A stretch of 61,884 bases of DNA from Bacteroidota bacterium (GCA_947466965.1 CANIFU010000001.1:1-61884); one strand, 5' to 3'. Shown: positions 26,737 through 36,470, numbered from the stretch's first letter. Numbers and translations: made by a program. Notes: generated by a model not told the origin, from the sequence alone.

Positions 26737-28077
26737 ATGAAACGCTTAGTAATTCTTGGCGGTGGTGAAAGCGGTGTTGGTACTGCTGTATTAGCTCAAA
26801 AAAATGGATTTGATGTTTTCCTTTCTGATAAAGGAAAAATAAATGATACGTATAAAAATGTTCTTTCAAAATATGAAATTAAGTGGGAGGAAGAAAAGCA
26901 TACACTTGACTTAATCCTCAATGCTCACGAAGTAGTAAAAAGCCCTGGGATTCCTGATAAAGTTGATTTGATAAAAGCATTGATTGAAAAAGGAATACCT
27001 GTTATCTCAGAAATTGAATTTGCTGGTAGATACACAAATGCAAAAAAAATCTGTATCACAGGAAGTAACGGGAAAACAACTACAACATTGCTTATTTATC
27101 ACATGATGCAAAAAGCAGGTTTGAATGTTGGTTTAGCTGGCAATGTTGGAAAAAGTTTTGCATTGCAAGTAGCACAGAATGATTTTGATTTTTATGTGTT
27201 GGAGTTAAGCAGTTTTCAATTGGATGGCATGTTTGAATTTAAAGCCGACATAGCAGTTCTTTTGAATATTACTCCTGATCACTTAGACCGATATGATTAT
27301 AAACTAGAAAATTATGCAGACTCAAAGTTTAGGATCATTCAGAATCAAACAGAATTAGATGCATTTGTTTATTGTATTGATGATGAAGTGACATTGAATA
27401 AAATACGAACTAAAAATAGTAAAGCAAAACAATTTCCTATTTCTATAAAAAAACAATTAGAAATCGGAGCTTATTTAAACGAAAACAATCAAATAGTAAT
27501 AAATACAAATAACACAAATCCCTTATTTATGACAATACAAGAACTAGCACTACAAGGAAAACACAACATCTACAATTCAATGGCTGCAGGTGTTGCCGGA
27601 AAACTTGTAGAGATCAGAAAAGAAACTATTCGCGAGAGCCTTTCTGATTTTCATAACATCGACCATCGTTTGGAGTTGGTAGGGAACGTTCATGGTATTG
27701 AATTCATTAATGATTCAAAAGCAACCAATGTAAATTCTACATGGTATGCGTTGGAAAGTATGAATAATCCTGTTATTCTCATTCTTGGTGGAGTTGACAA
27801 AGGAAATGATTATTCAATGTTGACCGATCTTGTGAAATCAAAAGTGAAAGCTATTATTTGTTTAGGTACAGATAATAAAAAAATCATTAAGGCTTTTGCA
27901 GATGTCGTTGATACAATTTTAGAAGCAAAATCGGCTCAGGAGGCTGTAGCTCAATCATACAAAATTGGTAAAAAAGGCGATACTGTTTTATTGTCACCTG
28001 CTTGTGCTAGTTTCGATATGTTCGAGAATTACGAAGATAGAGGAACCCAATTTAAGCAAGCGGTAAGGGCTTTATAA
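26737..28077 (+). CDS. murD: UDP-MurNAc-L-alanine:D-glutamate ligase
   Basis: Adds D-glutamate to UDP-MurNAc-L-Ala using ATP in the cytoplasm. The 446-residue protein has an N-terminal Rossmann-like domain (VILGGGESGVGTAVL), a central ATPase with ITGSNGKTTTT (about 107-117) and LNITPDHLDRY, and a C-terminal domain with FINDSKATNVNST, LGGVDKGNDYS and LLSPACASFDMFENYEDRG. The residues known to bind D-Glu in E. coli MurD (Thr321, Lys348, Ser415) correspond to the Thr of DSKAT, the Lys of GVDKG and the Ser of CAS, all present. It follows mraY without a gap. Confidence 0.96.
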   Translation: MKRLVILGGGESGVGTAVLAQKNGFDVFLSDKGKINDTYKNVLSKYEIKWEEEKHTLDLILNAHEVVKSPGIPDKVDLIKALIEKGIPVISEIEFAGRYTNAKKICITGSNGKTTTTLLIYHMMQKAGLNVGLAGNVGKSFALQVAQNDFDFYVLELSSFQLDGMFEFKADIAVLLNITPDHLDRYDYKLENYADSKFRIIQNQTELDAFVYCIDDEVTLNKIRTKNSKAKQFPISIKKQLEIGAYLNENNQIVINTNNTNPLFMTIQELALQGKHNIYNSMAAGVAGKLVEIRKETIRESLSDFHNIDHRLELVGNVHGIEFINDSKATNVNSTWYALESMNNPVILILGGVDKGNDYSMLTDLVKSKVKAIICLGTDNKKIIKAFADVVDTILEAKSAQEAVAQSYKIGKKGDTVLLSPACASFDMFENYEDRGTQFKQAVRAL

Positions 28078-28111
28078 TGCTATTACGTTGTATTTTTTAA
28101 AAATTTAAATA

Positions 28112-28621
28112 ATGATGGAAAATAAAAACATTCAAAATTATAACGAAAAATTAAATCAGTTGCAATTGTCTCGTGAACCTGTTCGCTCTTCCGAAGATGA
28201 TCACCAATTAGAATTTATAGATGAAATAAATGGTATTGCATTTATTAATGATTCTAAATCCATAAGGCTTACCGCTACTCGAAATGCGTTGGAGTCTATA
28301 AATGCGTCTGTAGTTCTTATTATTGGTGGTGATGATAGTGATAATGATTATTCTGTTCTAGCTCAGCAGGTAAAGCAAAAAGTTGTTTCCATTATCTATC
28401 TGGGTGTTGCTAGCGAAAAGATTCTAAACAGTTATTCTGCTCATAAAATGCTCTTTGCGAAAGCATTGTCTATTAAAGAAGCCGTTCAGATTTCTTTTGC
28501 TTACGCCATTTCGGGTGATGTCGTTTTATTTTCTCCTGCTTGTGCTCATTCTCATTCTTTCGATAATTATCAAAGTCGTGGTAATGAATTTAAAAGTATC
28601 GTTAAACAAATTAAAGGTTAA
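28112..28621 (+). CDS. Orphan MurD C-terminal-domain paralogue
   Basis: 169 residues that align only with the C-terminal (rotating) domain of the upstream murD. Shared blocks include GIxFINDSK, ALES, GG-D--NDYS-L, LFSPACA and the RG near the end; a hand count gives 33 identities in a 59-residue stretch. There is no P-loop and no central ATPase domain, so it cannot be a ligase. Residues expected to bind D-Glu are replaced: the DSKAT Thr by Ile, the GVDKG Lys by Ser, the CAS Ser by His. About 35 charged residues precede the domain, with no membrane segment. It sits between murD and ftsW, 34 nt after murD. Function unknown; a regulatory or scaffolding role in precursor synthesis is inference. 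Confidence 0.85.
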   Translation: MMENKNIQNYNEKLNQLQLSREPVRSSEDDHQLEFIDEINGIAFINDSKSIRLTATRNALESINASVVLIIGGDDSDNDYSVLAQQVKQKVVSIIYLGVASEKILNSYSAHKMLFAKALSIKEAVQISFAYAISGDVVLFSPACAHSHSFDNYQSRGNEFKSIVKQIKG

Positions 28622-28686
28622 AGAATGATTTTAGAATTTAAATCCCTCCATTATTTTGGATTAGAATTCGACTAAAGAATTTAAAA

Positions 28687-29835
28687 ATGAACTTATTTAA
28701 ATACATAAAAGGTGATAAGGTAATTTGGACTGTAGTTTTACTACTATCACTATTATCCATTTTGGTTGTTTATAGTTCAGTGGTTGCTTTAGCATATCGC
28801 TATAAAAATGGCGATACTGGATCTTATCTGATTAAACATATTTTTATTGTTGCTACCGGTATATTCTTGATGTATCTTATTCATAAAGTAAAATATACCT
28901 ATTTTTCTAGAATCTCTCAGATTGCAGTTTTTCTTGCGGCACCTTTATTATTGTATACCTTATTGAAAGGTGTAAGTGCAGGAGATGCGTCCCGTTGGTT
29001 AGCAATTCCAGGAACTTCTTTAACATTTCAAACATCCGATTTTGCAAAGTTAGCATTGATTACTTATGTCGCTAGGATGTTATCAATTAAACAGGATGTA
29101 ATAAAAGATTTTAAGCAAGGCTTTTTGCCCGTCATTATTCCTGTTGTTATTATTTGTGCATTAATTTTTCCTGCAAATTTTTCTACCGCAGCTTTGTTAT
29201 TTTTGACTTGTCTGGTTTTAATGTTTGTTGGCAGAATGAATGCAAAACATTTATGGCTACTGATCGGATCAGGTGTTATTTTTATTGCATTTCTTGTGAT
29301 GATAATATTGAACTTCCCCGATGCAATTCCTCGCGGAAGAACGTGGAAAGCTCGTATCGAAAATTTCAGTAAAGGCGATAGCGAAAGTAATTTTCAGGCA
29401 GAACAAGCTAAAATTGCAATTGCTCGAGGTATTGTGCCACAAGGTCCTGGTAATAGTATTTCTAGGAATTTTTTGCCTCAAGCATCTTCCGATTTTATTT
29501 TTGCAATTCTAATTGAAGAGTGGGGTATCATTACAGCTATTAGTATTATATTCTTATATGTAGTATTACTTTTTCGGGGTGTTCGTATTGCCAATAATAG
29601 TGAACGTACATTCGGTAGTTTATTGGCAATTGGTCTTACATTTAGTTTGGTATTTCAAGCAATGATAAACATGGCTGTTGCTGTTAATTTATTCCCTGTA
29701 ACTGGTCAGCCTTTACCATTAATTAGTATGGGAGGAACGTCCATTTGGTTTACCAGTATTTCTCTTGGAATTATTTTGAGTGTTAGTCGTGAAAATGAAG
29801 TTAAAGCGGAAGGAGGAGAATTTGCAACCACTTAA
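28687..29835 (+). CDS. ftsW: SEDS-family septal glycosyltransferase
   Basis: The peptidoglycan polymerase of the divisome, partner of FtsI. The 382-residue protein has about ten membrane helices, with the SEDS motifs DASRWLAIPGTSLTFQTSDFAK (about 98-119), an arginine-rich loop TWKARIENF, QAEQAKIAIARGIVPQG and the FLPQASSDFIFAILIEEWG block, then LPLISMGGTS near the C terminus. Its end overlaps the start of murG. It is probably in the same operon as murD and the orphan domain gene. Confidence 0.95.
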   Translation: MNLFKYIKGDKVIWTVVLLLSLLSILVVYSSVVALAYRYKNGDTGSYLIKHIFIVATGIFLMYLIHKVKYTYFSRISQIAVFLAAPLLLYTLLKGVSAGDASRWLAIPGTSLTFQTSDFAKLALITYVARMLSIKQDVIKDFKQGFLPVIIPVVIICALIFPANFSTAALLFLTCLVLMFVGRMNAKHLWLLIGSGVIFIAFLVMIILNFPDAIPRGRTWKARIENFSKGDSESNFQAEQAKIAIARGIVPQGPGNSISRNFLPQASSDFIFAILIEEWGIITAISIIFLYVVLLFRGVRIANNSERTFGSLLAIGLTFSLVFQAMINMAVAVNLFPVTGQPLPLISMGGTSIWFTSISLGIILSVSRENEVKAEGGEFATT

Positions 29836-30931
29836 AATAATTATTAGCGGAGGAGGAACTGGCGGTCATATTTTTCCTGCTATCGCTATTGCTAACGCAA
29901 TTAAAAGTTTACGCCCTGATACAGAATTTCTTTTTGTTGGTGCGTTAGGGAAAATGGAAATGGAAAAAGTGCCTGCTGCAGGTTATAAAATTGAAGGTCT
30001 TTGGATTTCAGGTTTTCAAAGAAAACTATCTATGTCAAATTTGGCTTTCCCATTTAAATTAATCAGCAGTCTCTTCAAGGCAAAAAGAATTTTGAAATCC
30101 TTTAAGCCAGATGCTGTAATTGGAACAGGTGGTTTCGCAAGTGGACCAATGTTACAGATTGCTGTTCGAAATAGCGTTGTTACACTTTTGCAAGAACAAA
30201 ATTCGTATCCTGGAATTACAAATAAAATTCTTTCAAAAAAAGTTGACCGCATTTGTGTTGCATACAGTGGAATGGAAAAATATTTTCCGAAAGAAAAAAT
30301 TCTGTTAACAGGGAATCCTGTTCGTCAAGATATTTTATCGCTAGATGGGAAAAAAGAAAGAGGATTAGAATATTTTGGACTAAATACAAATAAAAAAACT
30401 ATCCTAGTCATCGGTGGAAGTTTAGGTGCTAAAACGGTGAACGAAAGTATTCTGAATTGTCTCGATGCATTTGAAAAAAATAATATTCAGTTAATCTGGC
30501 AAACGGGTAAAAGCTATTATGAAAATGCAAAATTAGCAGTAGCTAAATTTGAAAAGAATGGCATCACGGCTTTTGATTTTATTCAAAAAATGGATTATGC
30601 CTATGCGGTTGCTGATCTAGTTATTTCCAGAGCCGGTGCAAGTTCGGTTTCAGAATTGTGTTTGGTGAAGAAGCCCTGTATTTTAATTCCTTCTCCAAAT
30701 GTTGCAGAAGATCACCAAACAAAAAATGCAATGGCTTTGGTAACCTATAATGCAGCTCTTATTATTAAAGATGAGGAGGCACGTGAAAAGTTATGTGAAC
30801 AAACAATTGCACTAATTAATAATGAAGAACAATGTTATAAACTGTCCGAAAATATTGGAAAATTAGCATTTCAGGACTCTGCTATTACTATTGCAAATGA
30901 ACTGTTGAGCTTAATAAATAGAAAAAATTAA
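29822..30931 (+). CDS. murG: UDP-GlcNAc:lipid I N-acetylglucosaminyltransferase
   Basis: Converts lipid I to lipid II at the inner face of the membrane. The protein of about 369 residues starts IIISGGGTGGHIFPAIAIA, the diphosphate-binding loop, and contains VIGTGGFASGPML, LLQEQNSYPG, GGSLGAKTVNE, and VISRAGASSVSELC with PNVAEDHQTKNA. Predicted start: TTG at 29822, placed just after GGAGGAG and overlapping the 3' end of ftsW (in another frame). An ATG at 29795 or a GTG at 29780 would add 9 to 14 residues not seen in the family. Confidence 0.94.
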   Translation: MQPLKIIISGGGTGGHIFPAIAIANAIKSLRPDTEFLFVGALGKMEMEKVPAAGYKIEGLWISGFQRKLSMSNLAFPFKLISSLFKAKRILKSFKPDAVIGTGGFASGPMLQIAVRNSVVTLLQEQNSYPGITNKILSKKVDRICVAYSGMEKYFPKEKILLTGNPVRQDILSLDGKKERGLEYFGLNTNKKTILVIGGSLGAKTVNESILNCLDAFEKNNIQLIWQTGKSYYENAKLAVAKFEKNGITAFDFIQKMDYAYAVADLVISRAGASSVSELCLVKKPCILIPSPNVAEDHQTKNAMALVTYNAALIIKDEEAREKLCEQTIALINNEEQCYKLSENIGKLAFQDSAITIANELLSLINRKN

Positions 30932-30932
30932 A

Positions 30933-32342
30933 ATGAACTTGTCTAAAATTCATAGTGTTTATTTCCTCGGAATTGGCGGTATCGGCATGAGTGCACTTGC
31001 TCGTTATTTTAATGCAATGGGGAAAAGAGTCGCAGGCTATGATAAAACAAGAACCTATCTCACAGATGAATTAATGGCAGAAGGAATTCAAATTCATTTT
31101 GAAGATCACATTAGAAATATTCCTGCTTTTATAAAGGAACTACCTTATGATATTGATAATATATTAATTGTTTTTACACCTGCTGTTCCAAAAGACCATA
31201 GCGAGTATGTTTTTTTTAATTTAAATGGGTTTAATATTAAAAAACGCGCTGAAGTTCTAGGGATGATAACACAAACTGGACATACCATCGCTGTGGCTGG
31301 AACGCATGGTAAAACAACTACATCTTCTTTGATTGCTCATGTTTTAAAGTCAGCCGGACTAGATCCATCTGCTTTTTTAGGGGGGATTACACAAAATTAC
31401 AATACAAATTTATTGTTGAGCAAACAGCTGAAAGTCGAACACGTAGCTTCAGATAATAAGCATTTGATTATTGTTGAAGCTGATGAATACGACCGTTCTT
31501 TTTTAACGCTACATCCCGAAATAGCTGTTATTACTTCTGTGGATGCTGATCATCTCGATATTTATGGTGATGCCGGTCAGGTGGAAGAATCTTTTTCTCT
31601 TTTTGCAAAACAAGTTAAATCGAAACTGATTCTGAAAAAAAATATTGTTTCGAAAGTATTCGTAGATGGAATAACAACTTTTTCTTATGCTGTGAATGAC
31701 GAAGCTGCAGATTACTTTGCTCAGAATATAAGAATTGAAAATGGCCTTTATGTTTATGATATTATTACTCCCTCAACTGTTTTTAAAAATATAACATTGG
31801 GTTTGCCGGGTATACATAATGTAGAGAACTCTATAGCTGCAGTTGCAGTTGCTTGTCAGTTAAATGTTTCTGAAAAGGTAATTGGGGAATCATTGTCCTC
31901 ATTTAAAGGCGTGAGAAGACGTTTTGATTATCATATAAAAACAGATGCGTTAGTGTATATTGATGATTATGCGCATCACCCTGAAGAATTGAACGCTTCG
32001 ATTAGTTCAGCTAAAGAGATGTATCCAGGAAAAAAAATAACTGGGATTTTTCAACCGCATTTGTTTTCTCGGACCAGAGATTTTGCAGATGATTTTGCAA
32101 GAAGTTTAGATTTGTTAGATGAATGTATTTTGATGGAAATTTACCCAGCGCGTGAATTACCGATCACAGGAGTAAATTCACAAATGCTATTGGATAAAAT
32201 GAAGTTGCCGAATAAATGTATTTGTCAAAAAGAGAATTTACTAAAAGAACTAGCATCAAGAAATCTTGAAGTTCTTATGACAATGGGGGCCGGGGATATT
32301 GATACTTTTATTGAGCCAATTAAAAAACAACTGATTAAGTAA
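30933..32342 (+). CDS. murC: UDP-MurNAc:L-alanine ligase
   Basis: Adds the first stem amino acid, L-Ala, to UDP-MurNAc. The 469-residue protein has the three Mur domains with YFLGIGGIGMSALARYF at the N terminus, the ATP loop AGTHGKTTTSS (about 121-131), EADEYDRSFL, and DDYAHHPEEL in the C-terminal domain (about 340). Normal length. It starts 1 nt after murG and ends at the ftsQ start, so all are in one transcript. Confidence 0.96.
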   Translation: MNLSKIHSVYFLGIGGIGMSALARYFNAMGKRVAGYDKTRTYLTDELMAEGIQIHFEDHIRNIPAFIKELPYDIDNILIVFTPAVPKDHSEYVFFNLNGFNIKKRAEVLGMITQTGHTIAVAGTHGKTTTSSLIAHVLKSAGLDPSAFLGGITQNYNTNLLLSKQLKVEHVASDNKHLIIVEADEYDRSFLTLHPEIAVITSVDADHLDIYGDAGQVEESFSLFAKQVKSKLILKKNIVSKVFVDGITTFSYAVNDEAADYFAQNIRIENGLYVYDIITPSTVFKNITLGLPGIHNVENSIAAVAVACQLNVSEKVIGESLSSFKGVRRRFDYHIKTDALVYIDDYAHHPEELNASISSAKEMYPGKKITGIFQPHLFSRTRDFADDFARSLDLLDECILMEIYPARELPITGVNSQMLLDKMKLPNKCICQKENLLKELASRNLEVLMTMGAGDIDTFIEPIKKQLIK

Positions 32343-33149
32343 TTGAAAAAAATTAAGAAAATACTATTCGTTATTCTTTGGTCCATTTTGATCATCGGTT
32401 TGTTAGTTACATTGGGATTTGTTAACAAACAACAAGATGCACTACTGTGCGAGAAATTGAATGTTACTGTAAATCAAGAAAATGATTTATATTTTCTTGA
32501 TAAATTGGATATTATTAATTTGATTCGCGAAAGAGGCGATTCTATTATTGGTCAGCCGAAATCATCCGTGAATATTTCAGCAATTGAAAAGGCCTTAAAT
32601 AGCCACGCAAATATAGCCAATGCAGAAGTGTACATGTCTATTGATGGTGAAGTGAATGTGGAAGTTTTGCAAAGAAACCCTGTAGTTCGAATTATTAATT
32701 TGGACGGAGATAGTTACTATATTGATAGTGATGGTAAATTAATGCCCTTGTCGGATAATTATACGGCAAAGGTTATCATTGTAAACGGTATGATTTCAGA
32801 ACCTTTTATTAAACGCTACAAATATTCTATCATCGAAATCGGTAAAGATAGTTTGCTCAATACTACAAGTATGTTGGATGAAATTTATGCGATGGCAAAT
32901 TATATAAATGCGGATACGTTTTGGAGCGCTCAGATTCAACAGATATATATAAATAAAGAAAGAGATATGGAGCTTGTTCCTATAGTAGGTGATCAGAAAA
33001 TAATATTTGGCGACACAACCGCTATGGATGAGAAATTTAAAAAACTTTTAACGTTTTACCAGCAAGGATTAAATACAACCGGTTGGTGGGATAAATATTC
33101 GGTAATTAATTTAAAGTTTAAGAATCAAATCGTTTGTACTAAAAAATAA
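32343..33149 (+). CDS. ftsQ: FtsQ/DivIB-like cell division protein
   Basis: 268 residues: short basic cytoplasmic tail, one membrane helix (ILFVILWSILIIGLLVTLGF, about 7-26), and a periplasmic part with POTRA-like (about 45-110) and FtsQ-type domains (YIDSDGKLMPL, about 120-250). It recruits FtsL/B and FtsI to the septum. Starts with TTG (32343), directly after the murC stop; no ATG gives a complete anchor. Order in the dcw cluster supports the call. Confidence 0.92.
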   Translation: MKKIKKILFVILWSILIIGLLVTLGFVNKQQDALLCEKLNVTVNQENDLYFLDKLDIINLIRERGDSIIGQPKSSVNISAIEKALNSHANIANAEVYMSIDGEVNVEVLQRNPVVRIINLDGDSYYIDSDGKLMPLSDNYTAKVIIVNGMISEPFIKRYKYSIIEIGKDSLLNTTSMLDEIYAMANYINADTFWSAQIQQIYINKERDMELVPIVGDQKIIFGDTTAMDEKFKKLLTFYQQGLNTTGWWDKYSVINLKFKNQIVCTKK

Positions 33150-33166
33150 ATTATAATTATTATAAC

Positions 33167-34447
33167 ATGGAACCATCAGAAATTGTAGTCGGTTTAGATA
33201 TTGGAACAACAAAAATTGTTGTTATTGTAGGACGTAGAAATGAATTTGGTAAAATTGAAATTCTTGGTATGGGAAAATCCGAATCTTTTGGTGTTGCCAG
33301 AGGTGTGGTGCAGAATATCGATCAAACTGTTCAGTCTATTCAAACAGCTGTTGCTGAAGCGGAAGCTAAGTCTGGTGTTGACATTAAAGTTGTGAATGTT
33401 GGTATTGCTGGTCAACATATCAGAAGTATGCAACACCGAGGGATTAAAACCCGTTCAAGTATTGAGCAGGAAATTTCTCAAAATGATATCGATTCTCTTA
33501 TTGATGATATGTTTAAATTAATGATGGCACCCGGTGAGGAAATTATTCATGTACTACCTCAAGAGTATATCATCGACAATGAATCTGGAATAAAAAATCC
33601 AATTGGTATGTCCGGAATTCGACTAGAAGCAAATTTTCATATCATTACAGGACAGATTGCGGCAGCTAGAAATATTTATAAGTGTGTTCAAAAATCAGGT
33701 TTGGAAGTTTCCGAATTAACTTTAGAGCCTCTTGCTTCTGCCGATGCTGTATTGAGTAATGAAGAAAAAGAAGCGGGTGTTGTATTGGTTGATATCGGAG
33801 GTGGAACTACCGATGTGGCTATTTTTCAAGATGGAATTATTCGTCACACCGCTGTTATTCCTTTTGGTGGAAATGTGATCACTGAAGATGTTAAAGAAGG
33901 ATGTACAATCATTAAAAGTCAGGCAGAGCTTCTTAAAATAAAATTTGGTTCAGCTTTAGCAAGCGAAAATCAAGAAAATGAGATTGTATCCATCCCTGGA
34001 TTAAGAGGTCGTGCTCATAAAGAAATTTCTGTCCGTAATTTATCTGCAATTATTCAGGCGCGGATGGAAGAAATTGTTGAGCATGTTTATTATGAAATTA
34101 AACATTCCGGTTACGAAAAAAAATTAATTGCTGGAATTGTTGTTACAGGAGGTGGAGCGCAATTAAAACATGTTTCCCAGTTGATCGAATATATTACAGG
34201 AATGGATACTCGTGTTGGATATCCGAATGAACATCTTGCAAAAGGAAGTGAAGATGTTACGAGTCCTTTGTTTGCTACTTCTGTTGGATTAGTTATGAAA
34301 GGTTTGCAATCATTAGATAAACACAACAAGAAAATGGTTTCTACTGCTCTTGATAATGGACAAATTAAAGGACATTCAAAAGAAAGAACAACTAGTTTTT
34401 TTGATAAATTAAAGGGATTCTTTGATGAGGATGCTGCACAGAAATAA
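33167..34447 (+). CDS. ftsA: Cell division protein FtsA
   Basis: An actin-fold ATPase that tethers FtsZ to the membrane. The 426-residue protein has IVVGLDIGTTKIVVIVGR (phosphate 1 loop), the SHS2/1C domain (about 85-165), VLVDIGGGTTDVAIFQDG (phosphate 2), and VVTGGGAQLKH (adenosine loop). The C terminus ends with FFDKLKGFFDEDA, an amphipathic membrane-targeting helix. It starts 17 nt after ftsQ. A 195-nt gap before ftsZ holds no gene. Confidence 0.95.
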   Translation: MEPSEIVVGLDIGTTKIVVIVGRRNEFGKIEILGMGKSESFGVARGVVQNIDQTVQSIQTAVAEAEAKSGVDIKVVNVGIAGQHIRSMQHRGIKTRSSIEQEISQNDIDSLIDDMFKLMMAPGEEIIHVLPQEYIIDNESGIKNPIGMSGIRLEANFHIITGQIAAARNIYKCVQKSGLEVSELTLEPLASADAVLSNEEKEAGVVLVDIGGGTTDVAIFQDGIIRHTAVIPFGGNVITEDVKEGCTIIKSQAELLKIKFGSALASENQENEIVSIPGLRGRAHKEISVRNLSAIIQARMEEIVEHVYYEIKHSGYEKKLIAGIVVTGGGAQLKHVSQLIEYITGMDTRVGYPNEHLAKGSEDVTSPLFATSVGLVMKGLQSLDKHNKKMVSTALDNGQIKGHSKERTTSFFDKLKGFFDEDAAQK

Positions 34448-34642
34448 GTTCCTATATTGATTTGAAAAAGGAAGATTGACCCTCAATAAATAGAAAATTG
34501 AAGTAGAAATTAACATATCATGGTTAGTAACTATGAGCATAAGCGTTAAATCTACATTAAAATAAATCCCAATTTTAAAGCATCGTAAAATTAACATTGG
34601 TTAACAGCCAACTATATCAAACGTTTTAAATATAAAAACAAA

Positions 34643-36340
34643 ATGATGAAATTTGATTTATCTATCGACAACTCTTCAATAATTAAAGTAATCGGAGTAG
34701 GTGGTGGCGGAAGTAACGCCGTAAACCACATGTATAAACAAGGCATCAAAGGTGTTGATTTTATAGTTTGTAATACCGATCAACAAGCATTGGACATGAG
34801 TCCCGTTCCATTGAAAATTGTTTTAGGTGCAAGTTTAACTAAAGGTCGTGGTGCAGGATCTCTTCCTGAAGTTGGAAAAAATGCCGCTATAGAGAATATT
34901 GAAGAAGTAAAAGCGCTGTTATCAAATAATACAGAAATGGTTTTTATTACTGCTGGTTTAGGAGGTGGTACAGGAACTGGCGCTGCTCCGATCATCGCTA
35001 AAGCAGCTAAAGAAATGGGGATTTTAACAGTTGGTATCGTTACTATTCCTTTTGGATTTGAAGGCAAAAAACGTAAAGCCCAAGCAGATGAAGGTTTGCA
35101 AGCACTCAAAGAAAATGTTGATACATTACTTGTGATTAGTAATGATAAATTGCGTGAGATATACGGTAATTTAAAAGTGACGGAAGCATTCGGACATGCA
35201 GATGATATTTTAGCAACTGCTGCAAAAGGAATCGCTGATATTATCACAACTACTTTACAAATCAATACCGATATTAATGACGTAAAAACGGTTATGAAAG
35301 AAAGTGGTGTTGCTATTATGGGTTCTGCTATGGCAAGTGGCGAACACCGTTCATTACGTGCGGTTGAACAAGCAATGTCATCTCCTTTATTAAATGATAG
35401 TAATATAAAAGGTGCTCGCTATGTATTGGTGAATGTTACTTGTGGCGAAGATGAGATTACAATGGATGAGTTTGGAGAAATTACAGATTATATTCAAGAG
35501 GCTGCCGGTATGACTGCTGAAGTGATTAAAGGATATGGTGTTGACCCGTCTTTAGGTGATAAAGTGAATGTAACAATTATCGCAACTGGATTCAGTTCGA
35601 AAGAAGATGTTGGAATTCAAATTGAAAAAGCTCCAGCTAAAAAAGTGTTTTCTTTGTTGGATGAGCTTCAAGTTGAAGTTACACCTCTTGCCGAAGTTGC
35701 ACCTTCAGCAGAAATTGTAACGTTGAACCCTACAGAAATGACTTCTTATATCAAAGATGAAGTGACAAATGTTGTGAATGAAGTAAAGCCATTAACAGCT
35801 GAAATTATCGATGAAGAAATTACTTTTGTTTCTAATGAATCAAAACTATCGAATGATGTTTCTGCAGAAGAAGCTTTTGTTTTTTTCAAAGAAGATACCA
35901 CAGAAGAAATTGTTGAGCCTATTTTTGAACTAGAAGAAGAAAAACAACAGATAACTTTTGAATTTGATGTTACTAATAATATTGCTTCTTCTGAAGAATC
36001 AGTCTTTGTAAATTCATTTGAAGAGCCTGTTTCTTTTTCGGAGCCGATTCTTGAAAGCAAAGAAGAAAATACGTTTATTGCAAAAGTGCAGGATAATGAG
36101 CAATTGAAAAAATCTCAGGATCGTGTTGCAAAATTGAAAGAATTAAGTTTTAAATTAAAGTCTCCAAACGGTTTGTCTGAATTAGAAAATGAACCGGCTT
36201 ATAAGAGAAGAAACATAAATTTGGATGTCACACCTCATTCTTCTGAATCACAAATATCACGTTATACCTTATCCGAAGGTGATGATAAAAAAATTGAGAT
36301 TAAGCCCAACAATTCTTTTTTACATGATAATGTTGATTAA
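34643..36340 (+). CDS. ftsZ: Cell division protein FtsZ
   Basis: The tubulin-like GTPase that forms the Z ring. The 565-residue protein is long (E. coli 383) because of its C-terminal linker. The GTPase domain (about 1-320) has VIGVGGGGSNAVNHM, the tubulin signature LGGGTGTGAAP (about 107-116), and TIPFGFEGKKRKAQA. A highly acidic, Glu/Val-rich linker (about 330-540) follows, and a basic-then-acidic tail ends the protein; no clear conserved ZipA/FtsA-binding peptide is obvious by eye. It is followed by a terminator, marking the end of the dcw block. Confidence 0.95.
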   Translation: MMKFDLSIDNSSIIKVIGVGGGGSNAVNHMYKQGIKGVDFIVCNTDQQALDMSPVPLKIVLGASLTKGRGAGSLPEVGKNAAIENIEEVKALLSNNTEMVFITAGLGGGTGTGAAPIIAKAAKEMGILTVGIVTIPFGFEGKKRKAQADEGLQALKENVDTLLVISNDKLREIYGNLKVTEAFGHADDILATAAKGIADIITTTLQINTDINDVKTVMKESGVAIMGSAMASGEHRSLRAVEQAMSSPLLNDSNIKGARYVLVNVTCGEDEITMDEFGEITDYIQEAAGMTAEVIKGYGVDPSLGDKVNVTIIATGFSSKEDVGIQIEKAPAKKVFSLLDELQVEVTPLAEVAPSAEIVTLNPTEMTSYIKDEVTNVVNEVKPLTAEIIDEEITFVSNESKLSNDVSAEEAFVFFKEDTTEEIVEPIFELEEEKQQITFEFDVTNNIASSEESVFVNSFEEPVSFSEPILESKEENTFIAKVQDNEQLKKSQDRVAKLKELSFKLKSPNGLSELENEPAYKRRNINLDVTPHSSESQISRYTLSEGDDKKIEIKPNNSFLHDNVD

Positions 36341-36361
36341 TAGAATTGATTTATATAATAA

Positions 36362-36393
36362 ATAAAAAGTCCCGCTGATGCGGGACTTTTTAT
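36362..36393 (+). terminator. Terminator after ftsZ
   Basis: A perfect 14-bp stem (ATAAAAAGTCCCGC and its complement) around a TGAT loop, with a T run. It ends the dcw operon. Confidence 0.9.
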
Positions 36394-36470
36394 TTATTAT
36401 ATTTTAGATCAATCTTGAAATACGTTTGTTAAGTTCAGCATTTATTTTGCAATTTTGTTTTCTTATTCAG

